Of a DNA stretch of 64,000 nt, positions 54,088 to 61,679 are shown one piece after another. Position 1 is the first letter of the stretch. Each line of letters opens with the position of its first letter. Made by a program: the position numbers and the translations under genes. Location of the stretch: assembly GCF_039939195.1 (NCBI RefSeq), contig NZ_JBDUUH010000008.1:124001-188000 (forward strand), written 5' to 3'. This DNA comes from Foliimonas ilicis (GTDB lineage Bacteria > Pseudomonadota > Alphaproteobacteria > Rhizobiales > Rhizobiaceae). A model generated the notes under the pieces. That model made no database searches and was not told the DNA's origin. It worked only from the letters and a program-made list of their open reading frames with translations.

Positions 54088-55113
54088 ATGATCGCGTTTA
54101 AATCACTCTTGGCCGTCTCCGGCCTATTCGCGGCGTTCGGTTTTGCCGCGGCACCTGCTTCTGCTGCCCCCACGAAATACCCGCTCACCATCGAAAATTG
54201 CGGTGCGCAAATCACCTTCGAGAAGGCCCCGGAGAGGGCGATCGGCCTTGGCCAGAATAGCGCGGAGATTCTTCTGCTGCTGGGGCTTGAAGACAAAATG
54301 GTCGGCACCGCCTTTTGGCCGAGCCAGGTGTTGCCGCAGCTTGCCGAGGCCAATTCCAAGGTCAAGCTGCTGACTGTCGAGTTCCCGACTTTCGAGTCGG
54401 TTCTCGCCGAAAACCCGGATTTCGTGGCTTCTGCGCTGCCGAGCCTGATCGGGCCGAACAGCAAAGTCGCCAAGCGCGAGGATTTCGACAAGGTCGGCGT
54501 TCCGACCTATCTGTCGCCCGGCACATGCAGCACCCGCAACGATGTCGGCGATGAATATGGCAGCCGCGCCCAACTCTGGAACATGGACCTTCTCTACGAG
54601 GAGATTGACGAGCTTTCGCAGATATTTGACGTCGCTGATCGCGGCCAGGCTCTGATTGCGGATTTCAAGGCCCGCGAAGCGGCATTGCGCGCCAGTGTTC
54701 CCGCCAGCGACAAGAAACTCTCCTATGTTTTCTGGTTCTCCAGCCCCAGCCCCTCGGCTGATGCCTATCTCGGCGGGAAAAACGGCGCGTCCGGCTTCAT
54801 CGCCGATCTGCTCGGTGGCCAAAATGCGATTACCTCGGAAGCCGAATGGCCGACGCTCGGGTGGGAAAGCATCATCGCCGCCAACCCGGACGTGATCGTC
54901 GTCGCCAATCTCGACCGCAATCGCTGGGAACTCGACAAGCCGGAAGCCAAGATCAAGTTCCTGACCACCGATCCGGCCGTCAGCCAGATCCCGGCCGTCA
55001 AGAACAAGGCGATGGTCGTCATGGATGGGCAGGCGATGAACCCGACCATCCGCACGATCTATGGCGCGGAGCAGGTGGCCGATCAGCTAAGGACGCTCGG
55101 TCTGCTGAAGTGA
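54088..55113 (+). CDS. Iron-siderophore-type ABC transporter substrate-binding protein
   Basis: A 341-residue periplasmic protein of the FepB/BtuF class. The signal peptide is ~1-26 (ending SAA). The mature part has the bilobal pattern with ENPDFVASALPS and AANPDVIVVANLD stretches. Related members carry siderophores, haem or corrinoid compounds. No metal-box was found upstream in the 161-base gap. Its stop overlaps the GTG start of the permease. Confidence 0.85.
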   Translation: MIAFKSLLAVSGLFAAFGFAAAPASAAPTKYPLTIENCGAQITFEKAPERAIGLGQNSAEILLLLGLEDKMVGTAFWPSQVLPQLAEANSKVKLLTVEFPTFESVLAENPDFVASALPSLIGPNSKVAKREDFDKVGVPTYLSPGTCSTRNDVGDEYGSRAQLWNMDLLYEEIDELSQIFDVADRGQALIADFKAREAALRASVPASDKKLSYVFWFSSPSPSADAYLGGKNGASGFIADLLGGQNAITSEAEWPTLGWESIIAANPDVIVVANLDRNRWELDKPEAKIKFLTTDPAVSQIPAVKNKAMVVMDGQAMNPTIRTIYGAEQVADQLRTLGLLK

Positions 55114-56150
55114 CCGCGGCGCAACGCTCCCTCCGGCAGCTATTCGCCTTCGGCGTCCTGCTGCTGGCTTCGCTCGCAGCCATCGGCCTCGTCGTCGGCA
55201 TCAGCGTGGGCATAGGCGATCTGCCGATCCCGCTCGCCACCACGTTCTCCGCCATTACCAACCGTCTGGGATGGACGGCGGTCGAACTCAACCGCATCCA
55301 TGAGACGGTGATCTGGGACTACCGCCTCAGCCGGGCGCTGGTCGCAGCCTTCTGCGGCGCGGGCCTCGCGCTGTCGGGCGCGATCATGCAGTCGCTGCTG
55401 CGCAATCCGCTGGCCGAGCCCTATGTTCTCGGCATTTCCGCCGGTGCATCCACCGGCGCAGTCATGATCGTCATCCTCGGCATAGGTTCGGGCGCTGTCT
55501 CGTTGTCGGCAGGCGCTTTTGCGGGCGCATTTGCAGCCTTCTTCTTCGTCGCGCTGCTGTCCAACGGAACGCGCGGCGGCGCAGACCGCACCATCCTTGC
55601 CGGTGTCGCCGCCTCGCAGCTTTTCAATGCCGCGACGTCCTACATCGTGACGACATCCGGCAACGCCCAGCAGGCCCGCGACGTCATGTTCTGGCTGCTC
55701 GGCAGTTTCGGCGGCGTACGCTGGCCTGAATTTATGCTGGTTTCCGGCGTTGTGGGTGTGGCGCTCATTGCCTGCCTTTTTTACGCCCGCGTGCTGGATG
55801 CCTTCGCCTTCGGTGACGAGGCGGCGTCCGCGCTTGGCGTCAATGTCGGCCGGGTGCGCATCGTGCTCTTTGCCCTGACTGCGATAATGACGGCCACGAT
55901 CGTCAGCATGGTGGGCTCCATCGGCTTTGTCGGCCTCGTCGTGCCGCATGCGGCACGCTTCTTCGTCGGTCCACTGCATATCCGCCTCTTACCGGCCTGC
56001 GCCATCGGAGGAGCGATCTTCATGGTGCTGGCCGACATCGCCTCTCGCGCCCTCGTTCCCCAGCAGGTCATGCCGATCGGCGTCGTCACCGCGCTGGTGG
56101 GCGTGCCTTTCTTCTCGATCATTCTCTATCGGTTCCAGCGTGCCTCATGA
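55110..56150 (+). CDS. Iron-siderophore-type ABC transporter permease
   Basis: A 346-residue FecCD-family permease with about nine to ten helices. The GTG at 55110 overlaps the preceding stop (GTGA). Diagnostic stretches are YRLSRALVAAFCGAGLALSG, MQSLLRNPLAEPYVLGISAGAS and the C-terminal GFVGLVVPHAARFFVGP. One permease gene only is present, so the channel is likely a homodimer. Confidence 0.9.
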   Translation: MTAAQRSLRQLFAFGVLLLASLAAIGLVVGISVGIGDLPIPLATTFSAITNRLGWTAVELNRIHETVIWDYRLSRALVAAFCGAGLALSGAIMQSLLRNPLAEPYVLGISAGASTGAVMIVILGIGSGAVSLSAGAFAGAFAAFFFVALLSNGTRGGADRTILAGVAASQLFNAATSYIVTTSGNAQQARDVMFWLLGSFGGVRWPEFMLVSGVVGVALIACLFYARVLDAFAFGDEAASALGVNVGRVRIVLFALTAIMTATIVSMVGSIGFVGLVVPHAARFFVGPLHIRLLPACAIGGAIFMVLADIASRALVPQQVMPIGVVTALVGVPFFSIILYRFQRAS

Positions 56151-56908
56151 AGATCAGGGCCGACAACCTCGTCTGGAAAATTGGCAGGAAGACCATTCTT
56201 GACGGCATCTCCTTCGAGGCGCAGCCAGGCAGGATGCTTGGCCTGCTCGGCCCGAACGGCTCCGGCAAGACGTCGCTCCTGCGCCTTCTCGCCGGTCTGA
56301 AACAGCCGAATGCCGGTCGCATCACGCTTGACGACAAAGACATTGGCACCATCAGCCGCCGCTCGATGGCGCAGCGCATTGCCTTCGTCGAGCAGCAGGC
56401 CACGACCAATTCCAACCTGCAGGTCATCGATGTGGTGAAACTCGGCCGGTTTCCGCACCGGTCGATGTTTTCCGGCTGGACCGCGGCTGATGATGACGCC
56501 GTCGAAGCTGCGCTCGAACGCGCGGGCATGAGAGAGAAACGCAATGACCGCTGGCAGAGCCTGTCGGGCGGAGAAAAACAGCGCACGCATATCGCCAGAG
56601 CCCTGGCGCAATCGCCTGAAGGGCTGATCCTCGACGAGCCGACCAATCATCTCGACATCCAGCACCAGATCAGCCTGATGCGGCTGGTCGCGGGCCTGCC
56701 GATCACCAGCATCGTCGCCCTGCACGACCTCAACCATGCCGCCATGTTCTGCGACGAGTTGATTGTCCTGCAACAAGGCAAAATCGTCGCGTCGGGACGG
56801 CCGGAGGAAGTGCTGACCGAACACCTCCTGAGAAACGTCTTTTCCGTCGAAGCGCGGGTGGAGACCTCAGCGCACCATTCGGGACCGCATATTTATTATC
56901 TGCGCTAA
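56147..56908 (+). CDS. Iron-siderophore-type ABC transporter ATP-binding protein
   Basis: A 253-residue FecE/FhuC-like ATPase. Walker A GPNGSGKTS (~37), signature LSGGEKQRTHIARAL, Walker B LILDEPTNHLDI and switch region ALHDLNHAA. The start overlaps the permease stop by ATGA. With the two genes before it, it makes a complete importer. Confidence 0.92.
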   Translation: MKIRADNLVWKIGRKTILDGISFEAQPGRMLGLLGPNGSGKTSLLRLLAGLKQPNAGRITLDDKDIGTISRRSMAQRIAFVEQQATTNSNLQVIDVVKLGRFPHRSMFSGWTAADDDAVEAALERAGMREKRNDRWQSLSGGEKQRTHIARALAQSPEGLILDEPTNHLDIQHQISLMRLVAGLPITSIVALHDLNHAAMFCDELIVLQQGKIVASGRPEEVLTEHLLRNVFSVEARVETSAHHSGPHIYYLR

Positions 56909-56960
56909 TCCCGGAAAGGTCTGGCGGCCCCTTGGAACTTTGCCGCGTGCTTTGAGCGAA

Positions 56961-57665
56961 TTAGACTGCGCGTGTCAGCCCGCCATCCACGCGGATGTTT
57001 TGGCCGGTTATGTAGCCGGCGCCTTCGGAGGCCAGGAATGCGATAGTGGCTGCGATTTCCTCGCTTCGCCCATAGCGTTTCATTGGAACTCCATCGCGCC
57101 GCTCATCCGTTCCGGGCAGGCTGTCGATCCATCCCGGCAAGACGTTGTTCATGCGAATGTTGTCCGCTGCATAGGTATCGGCGAATATCTTCGTAAACGA
57201 TGCCAATCCGGCCCGGAAAACCGCGGATGTGGGGAAAATGGCGCTCGGCTCGAAAGCCCATGCAGTGGAGATATTGATGATCGCGCCGGACTTTTGCTTC
57301 TGCATAATGGGCGTGATCAGCCGCGTCGGACGGATGACATTCATCAAATAGACGTCTAGGCCCTTGTGCCATTCCTCGTCGGTTATTTCGAGAATTGGGG
57401 CGCGGGGGCCGTGACCGGCGCTGTTGACCAGAACATCGATACGCCCCCATTTGGAAACCGCCAGATCGATGAGCCGCTGCAAATCTTCGTTTGACTGATT
57501 GGAGCCGGTAACGCCGACGCCGCCAAGTTGTTTTGCCAGTTCCTCGCCCTTGCCGGAGGACGAAATGATCGCGACCTTGAAGCCATCGGCTGCAAGCCGT
57601 TTCGCAGCCTCGGCACCCATGCCGCTTCCGCCAGCCGTTATAACTGCGACCTTTTCTACCGACAT
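56961..57665 (-). CDS. Short-chain dehydrogenase-like protein lacking the YxxxK dyad
   Basis: A 234-residue Rossmann-fold protein. The cofactor motif TAGGSGMGAEAAKRL (~10) and NSAGHG (~85) are intact, as is the catalytic Ser region NISTAWA. At the place of the Tyr-x-x-x-Lys dyad the sequence reads PTSAVFRAGLA, so Tyr is Ser and Lys is Arg. The enzyme may be inactive in the classical reaction or use another mechanism. The C-terminal ASEGAGYITGQNIRVDGG is typical of active SDRs. Context gives no substrate. Confidence 0.85.
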   Translation of the reverse strand: MSVEKVAVITAGGSGMGAEAAKRLAADGFKVAIISSSGKGEELAKQLGGVGVTGSNQSNEDLQRLIDLAVSKWGRIDVLVNSAGHGPRAPILEITDEEWHKGLDVYLMNVIRPTRLITPIMQKQKSGAIINISTAWAFEPSAIFPTSAVFRAGLASFTKIFADTYAADNIRMNNVLPGWIDSLPGTDERRDGVPMKRYGRSEEIAATIAFLASEGAGYITGQNIRVDGGLTRAV

Positions 57666-57781
57666 CAGCTTCTCCTAATTTTCAATCGATGGGTTGCGCA
57701 TTACTGTTTTTAACGGCCCATACGGGAAGTGATACGGAATAATGTATCGGTTGGGGAGCCTCGATCGCTTTTATACCAGCC

Positions 57782-59377
57782 CTAATCCAGCAACGCCTGC
57801 AACGTCTCGATCCTATCCGCCTCGTCCGAAGGCTTGTCCCAGCGCAGCCGTGAAATGCGCGGAAATCGCATCGCAACGCCGGATTTATGCCGCGTCGAGC
57901 GGTTGAGGCCTTCGAAGGCGATTTCGAGGACCAGCCCCTGTTTGCGGTCGGCGCGCACGGAGCGGACCGGGCCGAAGCGTTCTATCGTGTTGTCGCGCAC
58001 ATATTTGTCGATCTGCTTCAGTTCCTCGTCGGTGAAGCCGAAATAGGCTTTGCCGACCGGCACGAGTTCTTCCTCGCCCTGCTCACCCTGCCAGACGCCG
58101 AATGTGTAATCGGAATAAAAGCTCGAGCGCTTTCCGTGACCGCGCTGCGCGTACATCAGCACGGCATCGACGGTGAACGGATCGCGCTTCCATTTGAACC
58201 ACGGCCCCTTCGGTCGCCCCGCAACATACGTGGAATCCCAGCGCTTCATCATCACGCCTTCGATGACCGGATGCGGCGGCTCCTTCCGCATTGCCTCCAG
58301 CGTGTGCCAGTCGGCATAAGGTGCCAGCGGCGAGAGGTCGAAGCGCGTCGGGTCGAGCGTCTTGATGAAACTTTCCAGCCGCTTGCGACGCTCGGCAAAG
58401 GGCAGGGCGCGCAAATCCTCCGTGCCTTCCTGCAACAGATCGTAGCAGCGCACGAAGGCTGGAAATTGCTGCCTGATCTTCGGCGAAACCGTCTTTCGGT
58501 TCAGCCGCTGCTGCAAATCGGAAAATGTGCCGGTGGCCTGCGTCGGATCGCCAACCAGCAATTCGCCGTCGAGTGCCGCGTCGAAATCCATCGCCTCGAC
58601 CAGATCGGGAAACGCGCCTGAAATATCGTCGCCGGTACGCGAATAAAGCCTGCGCACGCCGCCCTCGCACACTGCCTGCACGCGAATGCCATCCCATTTC
58701 CATTCGGCGGCATAGTCTGCCGGATCGAGCTTTTCGAGATCGCTGTCGCTGACCGGCGTCGAAAGCATGACCGGGCGAAACAGCGCTTGCGCGGTTTTTT
58801 CGGGCTTGTCCGCCTTGCCTTCGAGCCATGCGAACAGCGAGATGTAGGGCGGCGTCAGCCCGTGCCAAAGTTCCTCGATTTCCGCCACATCGACCTTCCC
58901 GAAATCCGCCAGCGCCTGCTTGGCGAGGCGCGCCGAAATGCCGATGCGCAATCCCCCCGTCACCAGCTTGATGATGGCGAAGCGCGCGGCGATTTCCGCA
59001 TTGTCGAGCAGGTCGGCCAGCACTTTCGGTCCATCGGACCGGCTTGCTTTCTGTAGGCGCTCGATCACTTCGGAAAGCGTCAATTGATGGTTTTGCCCGG
59101 TTTGTATCTCGGGCCAGACAAGCGAAACCGTCTCGGCAAGATCGCCGACATAATCGTAGGAATAGCCAAACAGAACCGGGTCCATCCGCTCGGCCACCAG
59201 CGCGCGCAGCATTGCGGGCTTCACGGCGGCAATGGACAGATCACCAGTAATCGCCGCAAGCGCCAGCCCGCGATCGGGGTCTTCCACGGCGGCGAAGTAG
59301 TCGACAAGCAGCGTCAGCTTGCCGTTTCGTGACGGGGTGAGGACGAGGCGGTCGAGAAGTTCGGCGAAGCGGTTCAT
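57782..59377 (-). CDS. ATP-dependent DNA ligase (ligase-associated repair module)
   Basis: A 531-residue ligase. The adenylation lysine is in EWKWDGIRVQ (Lys ~227), followed by the SRTGDDISGAFPDL and DGELLVGD motifs and an OB-fold C-terminus. The N-terminal ~200 residues form the DNA-binding domain. It belongs to the bacterial ligase group linked with cisplatin-type damage response. The neighbours are an MBL exonuclease and an Lhr-like helicase, together a known repair cassette. Its start has a family A repeat 41 bases upstream. Confidence 0.9.
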   Translation of the reverse strand: MNRFAELLDRLVLTPSRNGKLTLLVDYFAAVEDPDRGLALAAITGDLSIAAVKPAMLRALVAERMDPVLFGYSYDYVGDLAETVSLVWPEIQTGQNHQLTLSEVIERLQKASRSDGPKVLADLLDNAEIAARFAIIKLVTGGLRIGISARLAKQALADFGKVDVAEIEELWHGLTPPYISLFAWLEGKADKPEKTAQALFRPVMLSTPVSDSDLEKLDPADYAAEWKWDGIRVQAVCEGGVRRLYSRTGDDISGAFPDLVEAMDFDAALDGELLVGDPTQATGTFSDLQQRLNRKTVSPKIRQQFPAFVRCYDLLQEGTEDLRALPFAERRKRLESFIKTLDPTRFDLSPLAPYADWHTLEAMRKEPPHPVIEGVMMKRWDSTYVAGRPKGPWFKWKRDPFTVDAVLMYAQRGHGKRSSFYSDYTFGVWQGEQGEEELVPVGKAYFGFTDEELKQIDKYVRDNTIERFGPVRSVRADRKQGLVLEIAFEGLNRSTRHKSGVAMRFPRISRLRWDKPSDEADRIETLQALLD

Positions 59378-59417
59378 GAGTTGTCGGCCCGCGCGATGAG
59401 AGGTTTGCGTTCCTTCG

Positions 59418-59570
59418 TGCCCCCCTCTGTCCTGCCGGACATCTCCCCCACGGGTGGGGAGATTGGCTGTGTCCTCGACGGCGCTAATCCTTCAAAGATT
59501 GGCGAAATCACCAATGAAGTCTGATCTCCCCACCTGTGGGGGAGATGTCCGGCAGGACAGAGGGGGGCAA
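59418..59570. repeat. Long intergenic palindrome, family A copy 6
   Basis: Arms of CCCCCTCTGTCCTGCCGGAC with CATCTCCCCCACGGGTGG and their complement enclose a ~60-base core ending GAAGTCTGATCTCC, close to copies 1 and 3. It separates the ligase gene from the exonuclease gene. Confidence 0.85.
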
Positions 59571-59600
59571 CGTAGAGCGGGGCGATGATTACAGACTGCA

Positions 59601-60611
59601 TCAATCCCCCTCATCCTCATACCCGACCAAATGCAGCGGTCGCGCCGCAATACCATTGATCTCGCACCAGCGAACCAGCGCTTCCTCGCGCCCATGCGTC
59701 ACCCACACTTCCGACGCGCCGGTCTCGACGATTGTCTCCGTCAACTCGTCCCAGTCTGAATGATCCGAAATGATCAGCGGAAGCTCGACGCCGCGCTGCT
59801 TGGCGCGTTGGCGAATGCGCATCCAGCCGGACGCAAAGCACGAGACGGGATCGGGAAATCGCCGCGCCCAGCGGTCGGCAAAGGCCGATGGCGGGCCGAC
59901 GACGATGGCGCCAGCGAAATCGCCCTTATGCCCGCTATCGACGGTAGCAGGCTGCAGATCGCCAAGCGCTATGCCTTGCGATTGGTAATATTCGCTGAGT
60001 TTGACGAGCGCGCCATGAATATAGATTGGCCTGTCAAAACCGGCATCGCGCAAAAGCCGCATCACCCGCTGCGCCTTGCCGAGCGCATAAGCGCCGACGA
60101 GATGTGAGCGCTCCGGGAACTGCGCGACGGATTTCAACAGCCGCGCGACCTCTTCGGTGTCCGGCGGATGGCGGAACACCGGCAGGCCGAAGGTCGCCTC
60201 GGTGATGAAGACATCACATTTGATCGGCTCGAACGGCAGACAGGTCGCATCGCGCACGCGCTTGTAGTCGCCGGAAGCGACGATCCTGACGCCGCCATGT
60301 TCCACCGCGATTTGCGCTGAGCCCAGCACATGCCCCGCCGGATGAAAGCTGATCATCACGCCATTTATGTCGATGCGCTCGCCAAGTTTCGCGGCCTGCG
60401 TTTCCTCAGCAAAGTTTTCGCCATAACGCAGCGCCATGATGTCCAGCGTCTCGCGCGTCGCCATCACCGATCGGTGGCCGGAGCGTGCGTGATCGGAATG
60501 GCCATGCGTTATCAGCGCGCGATTCACGGGCCGGATCGGGTCGATGAAAAAATCGCCCGGCGGACAATAAAGGCCTTCGGGCCGAGGATGGAGCAATTCG
60601 CTGGCGCGCAT
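59601..60611 (-). CDS. Ligase-associated metallo-beta-lactamase-fold DNA exonuclease
   Basis: A 336-residue nuclease of the SNM1/Artemis-like MBL group linked to ATP-dependent ligases. The start at 60611 (MRASELLHPRPEGLYCPPGD) is the usual family beginning; an ATG at 60662 would add 17 residues. The metal motif HGHSDHA is at ~36-42, with further His/Asp in HPAGHVLGSAQ and ASGDYKRV, and the C-terminal DHSDWDEL. It is expected to trim DNA ends for the neighbouring ligase. Confidence 0.87.
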   Translation of the reverse strand: MRASELLHPRPEGLYCPPGDFFIDPIRPVNRALITHGHSDHARSGHRSVMATRETLDIMALRYGENFAEETQAAKLGERIDINGVMISFHPAGHVLGSAQIAVEHGGVRIVASGDYKRVRDATCLPFEPIKCDVFITEATFGLPVFRHPPDTEEVARLLKSVAQFPERSHLVGAYALGKAQRVMRLLRDAGFDRPIYIHGALVKLSEYYQSQGIALGDLQPATVDSGHKGDFAGAIVVGPPSAFADRWARRFPDPVSCFASGWMRIRQRAKQRGVELPLIISDHSDWDELTETIVETGASEVWVTHGREEALVRWCEINGIAARPLHLVGYEDEGD

Positions 60612-60712
60612 TCTTTCAAGATAGTGTCTCAGTGGCGCGGGAAAAGCCTGTTGCAAAATCATATTCCGGGCGCTAGATCGCGCTGCTTTCCTCACATTGC
60701 GAGACGACCGCC

Positions 60713-61621
60713 GTGAAGCCATTGCCTGCCTCTTCCGGCGACCTGCTGGCGGACCGCCGTGCGGACTATGCGAATATGCTGTTCGCCTCGAAAGACCATG
60801 CCGCCGCTGCCGAAGTGCTGATGGGCGCGCTGGAAATCGCACCCGATTGGGCGATGGGCTGGTTCCGTCTTGGCGAATTCCATGAGGCTGCTGGCGATAA
60901 AGTTCAGGCCGCAGAGGCATGGCGTATGAGTTTGAAACTCGAACCGGCGGATCGTCCGGGCGCAACGCTCAAACTCGAATTGCTAGGCGTTGAACCCGCC
61001 ACAAGCGCCCCGCCAAGCGCATTTGTGGAGACACTTTTCGATCAATACGCGCCGAAATTCGAGAAATCGCTGGTCGAATTGCTCGATTATCGGGTTCCTG
61101 AACTGCTGGAATCCGAAATTCTGGCGCAGAAAACGAGCGATTTTCGTCATGCAATCGACCTCGGCTGCGGTACTGGCCTGATGGGCGAACGCCTCCGCCC
61201 GATCTGCGAGCGACTCGACGGCTACGATATTTCGGCGGAAATGCTGAAAAAAGCCCGCGCCAAGAACGTCTATGACAGTCTCACCAAAGCCGATCTGCAG
61301 GATCTGCTCCTGCCGCCCGAAAGTGCCGACCTGATCGCCGCCGCCGACGTTTTCATGTATTTGGGAGCGTTGGAAAATATAGTTGCAACTGTAACCAATG
61401 GGCTTTCGAAGGGCGGTTTGTTCGCGTTTTCGGTTGAGCTTCATGACGAGCCGGAAGGTTTTACGCTTCGACCATCGAGACGTTATGCGCATTCGGAAAG
61501 CTACCTGAAAGAGGTTCTGGCGTGCTGGAATTTCGAAATCCTGTCGATGCGAATGGAGATTATCCGGCGTGATCGCGGTGAGCCGCTGGAGGGGTTGATC
61601 GTCGTGGCGAAAAAGCCCTGA
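60713..61621 (+). CDS. TPR-containing SAM-dependent methyltransferase
   Basis: A 302-residue protein beginning with GTG. Residues ~15-90 are a two-repeat TPR-like helical part (NMLFASKDHAAAAEVLMGAL, then GWFRLGEFHEAAGDKVQAAE). A class I methyltransferase domain follows, with motif I AIDLGCGTGLMGERL (~145) and the acidic residue in DGYDISAEML. It sits between the exonuclease and the helicase of the repair module and is divergent from the exonuclease. Whether it belongs to that module is unknown. Confidence 0.82.
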   Translation: MKPLPASSGDLLADRRADYANMLFASKDHAAAAEVLMGALEIAPDWAMGWFRLGEFHEAAGDKVQAAEAWRMSLKLEPADRPGATLKLELLGVEPATSAPPSAFVETLFDQYAPKFEKSLVELLDYRVPELLESEILAQKTSDFRHAIDLGCGTGLMGERLRPICERLDGYDISAEMLKKARAKNVYDSLTKADLQDLLLPPESADLIAAADVFMYLGALENIVATVTNGLSKGGLFAFSVELHDEPEGFTLRPSRRYAHSESYLKEVLACWNFEILSMRMEIIRRDRGEPLEGLIVVAKKP

Positions 61622-61679
61622 TCACCTTTTGTTCGCAATTTTGCTTGGCGAGTGCAGATATTCGCGCTAGTTCAGGCGT

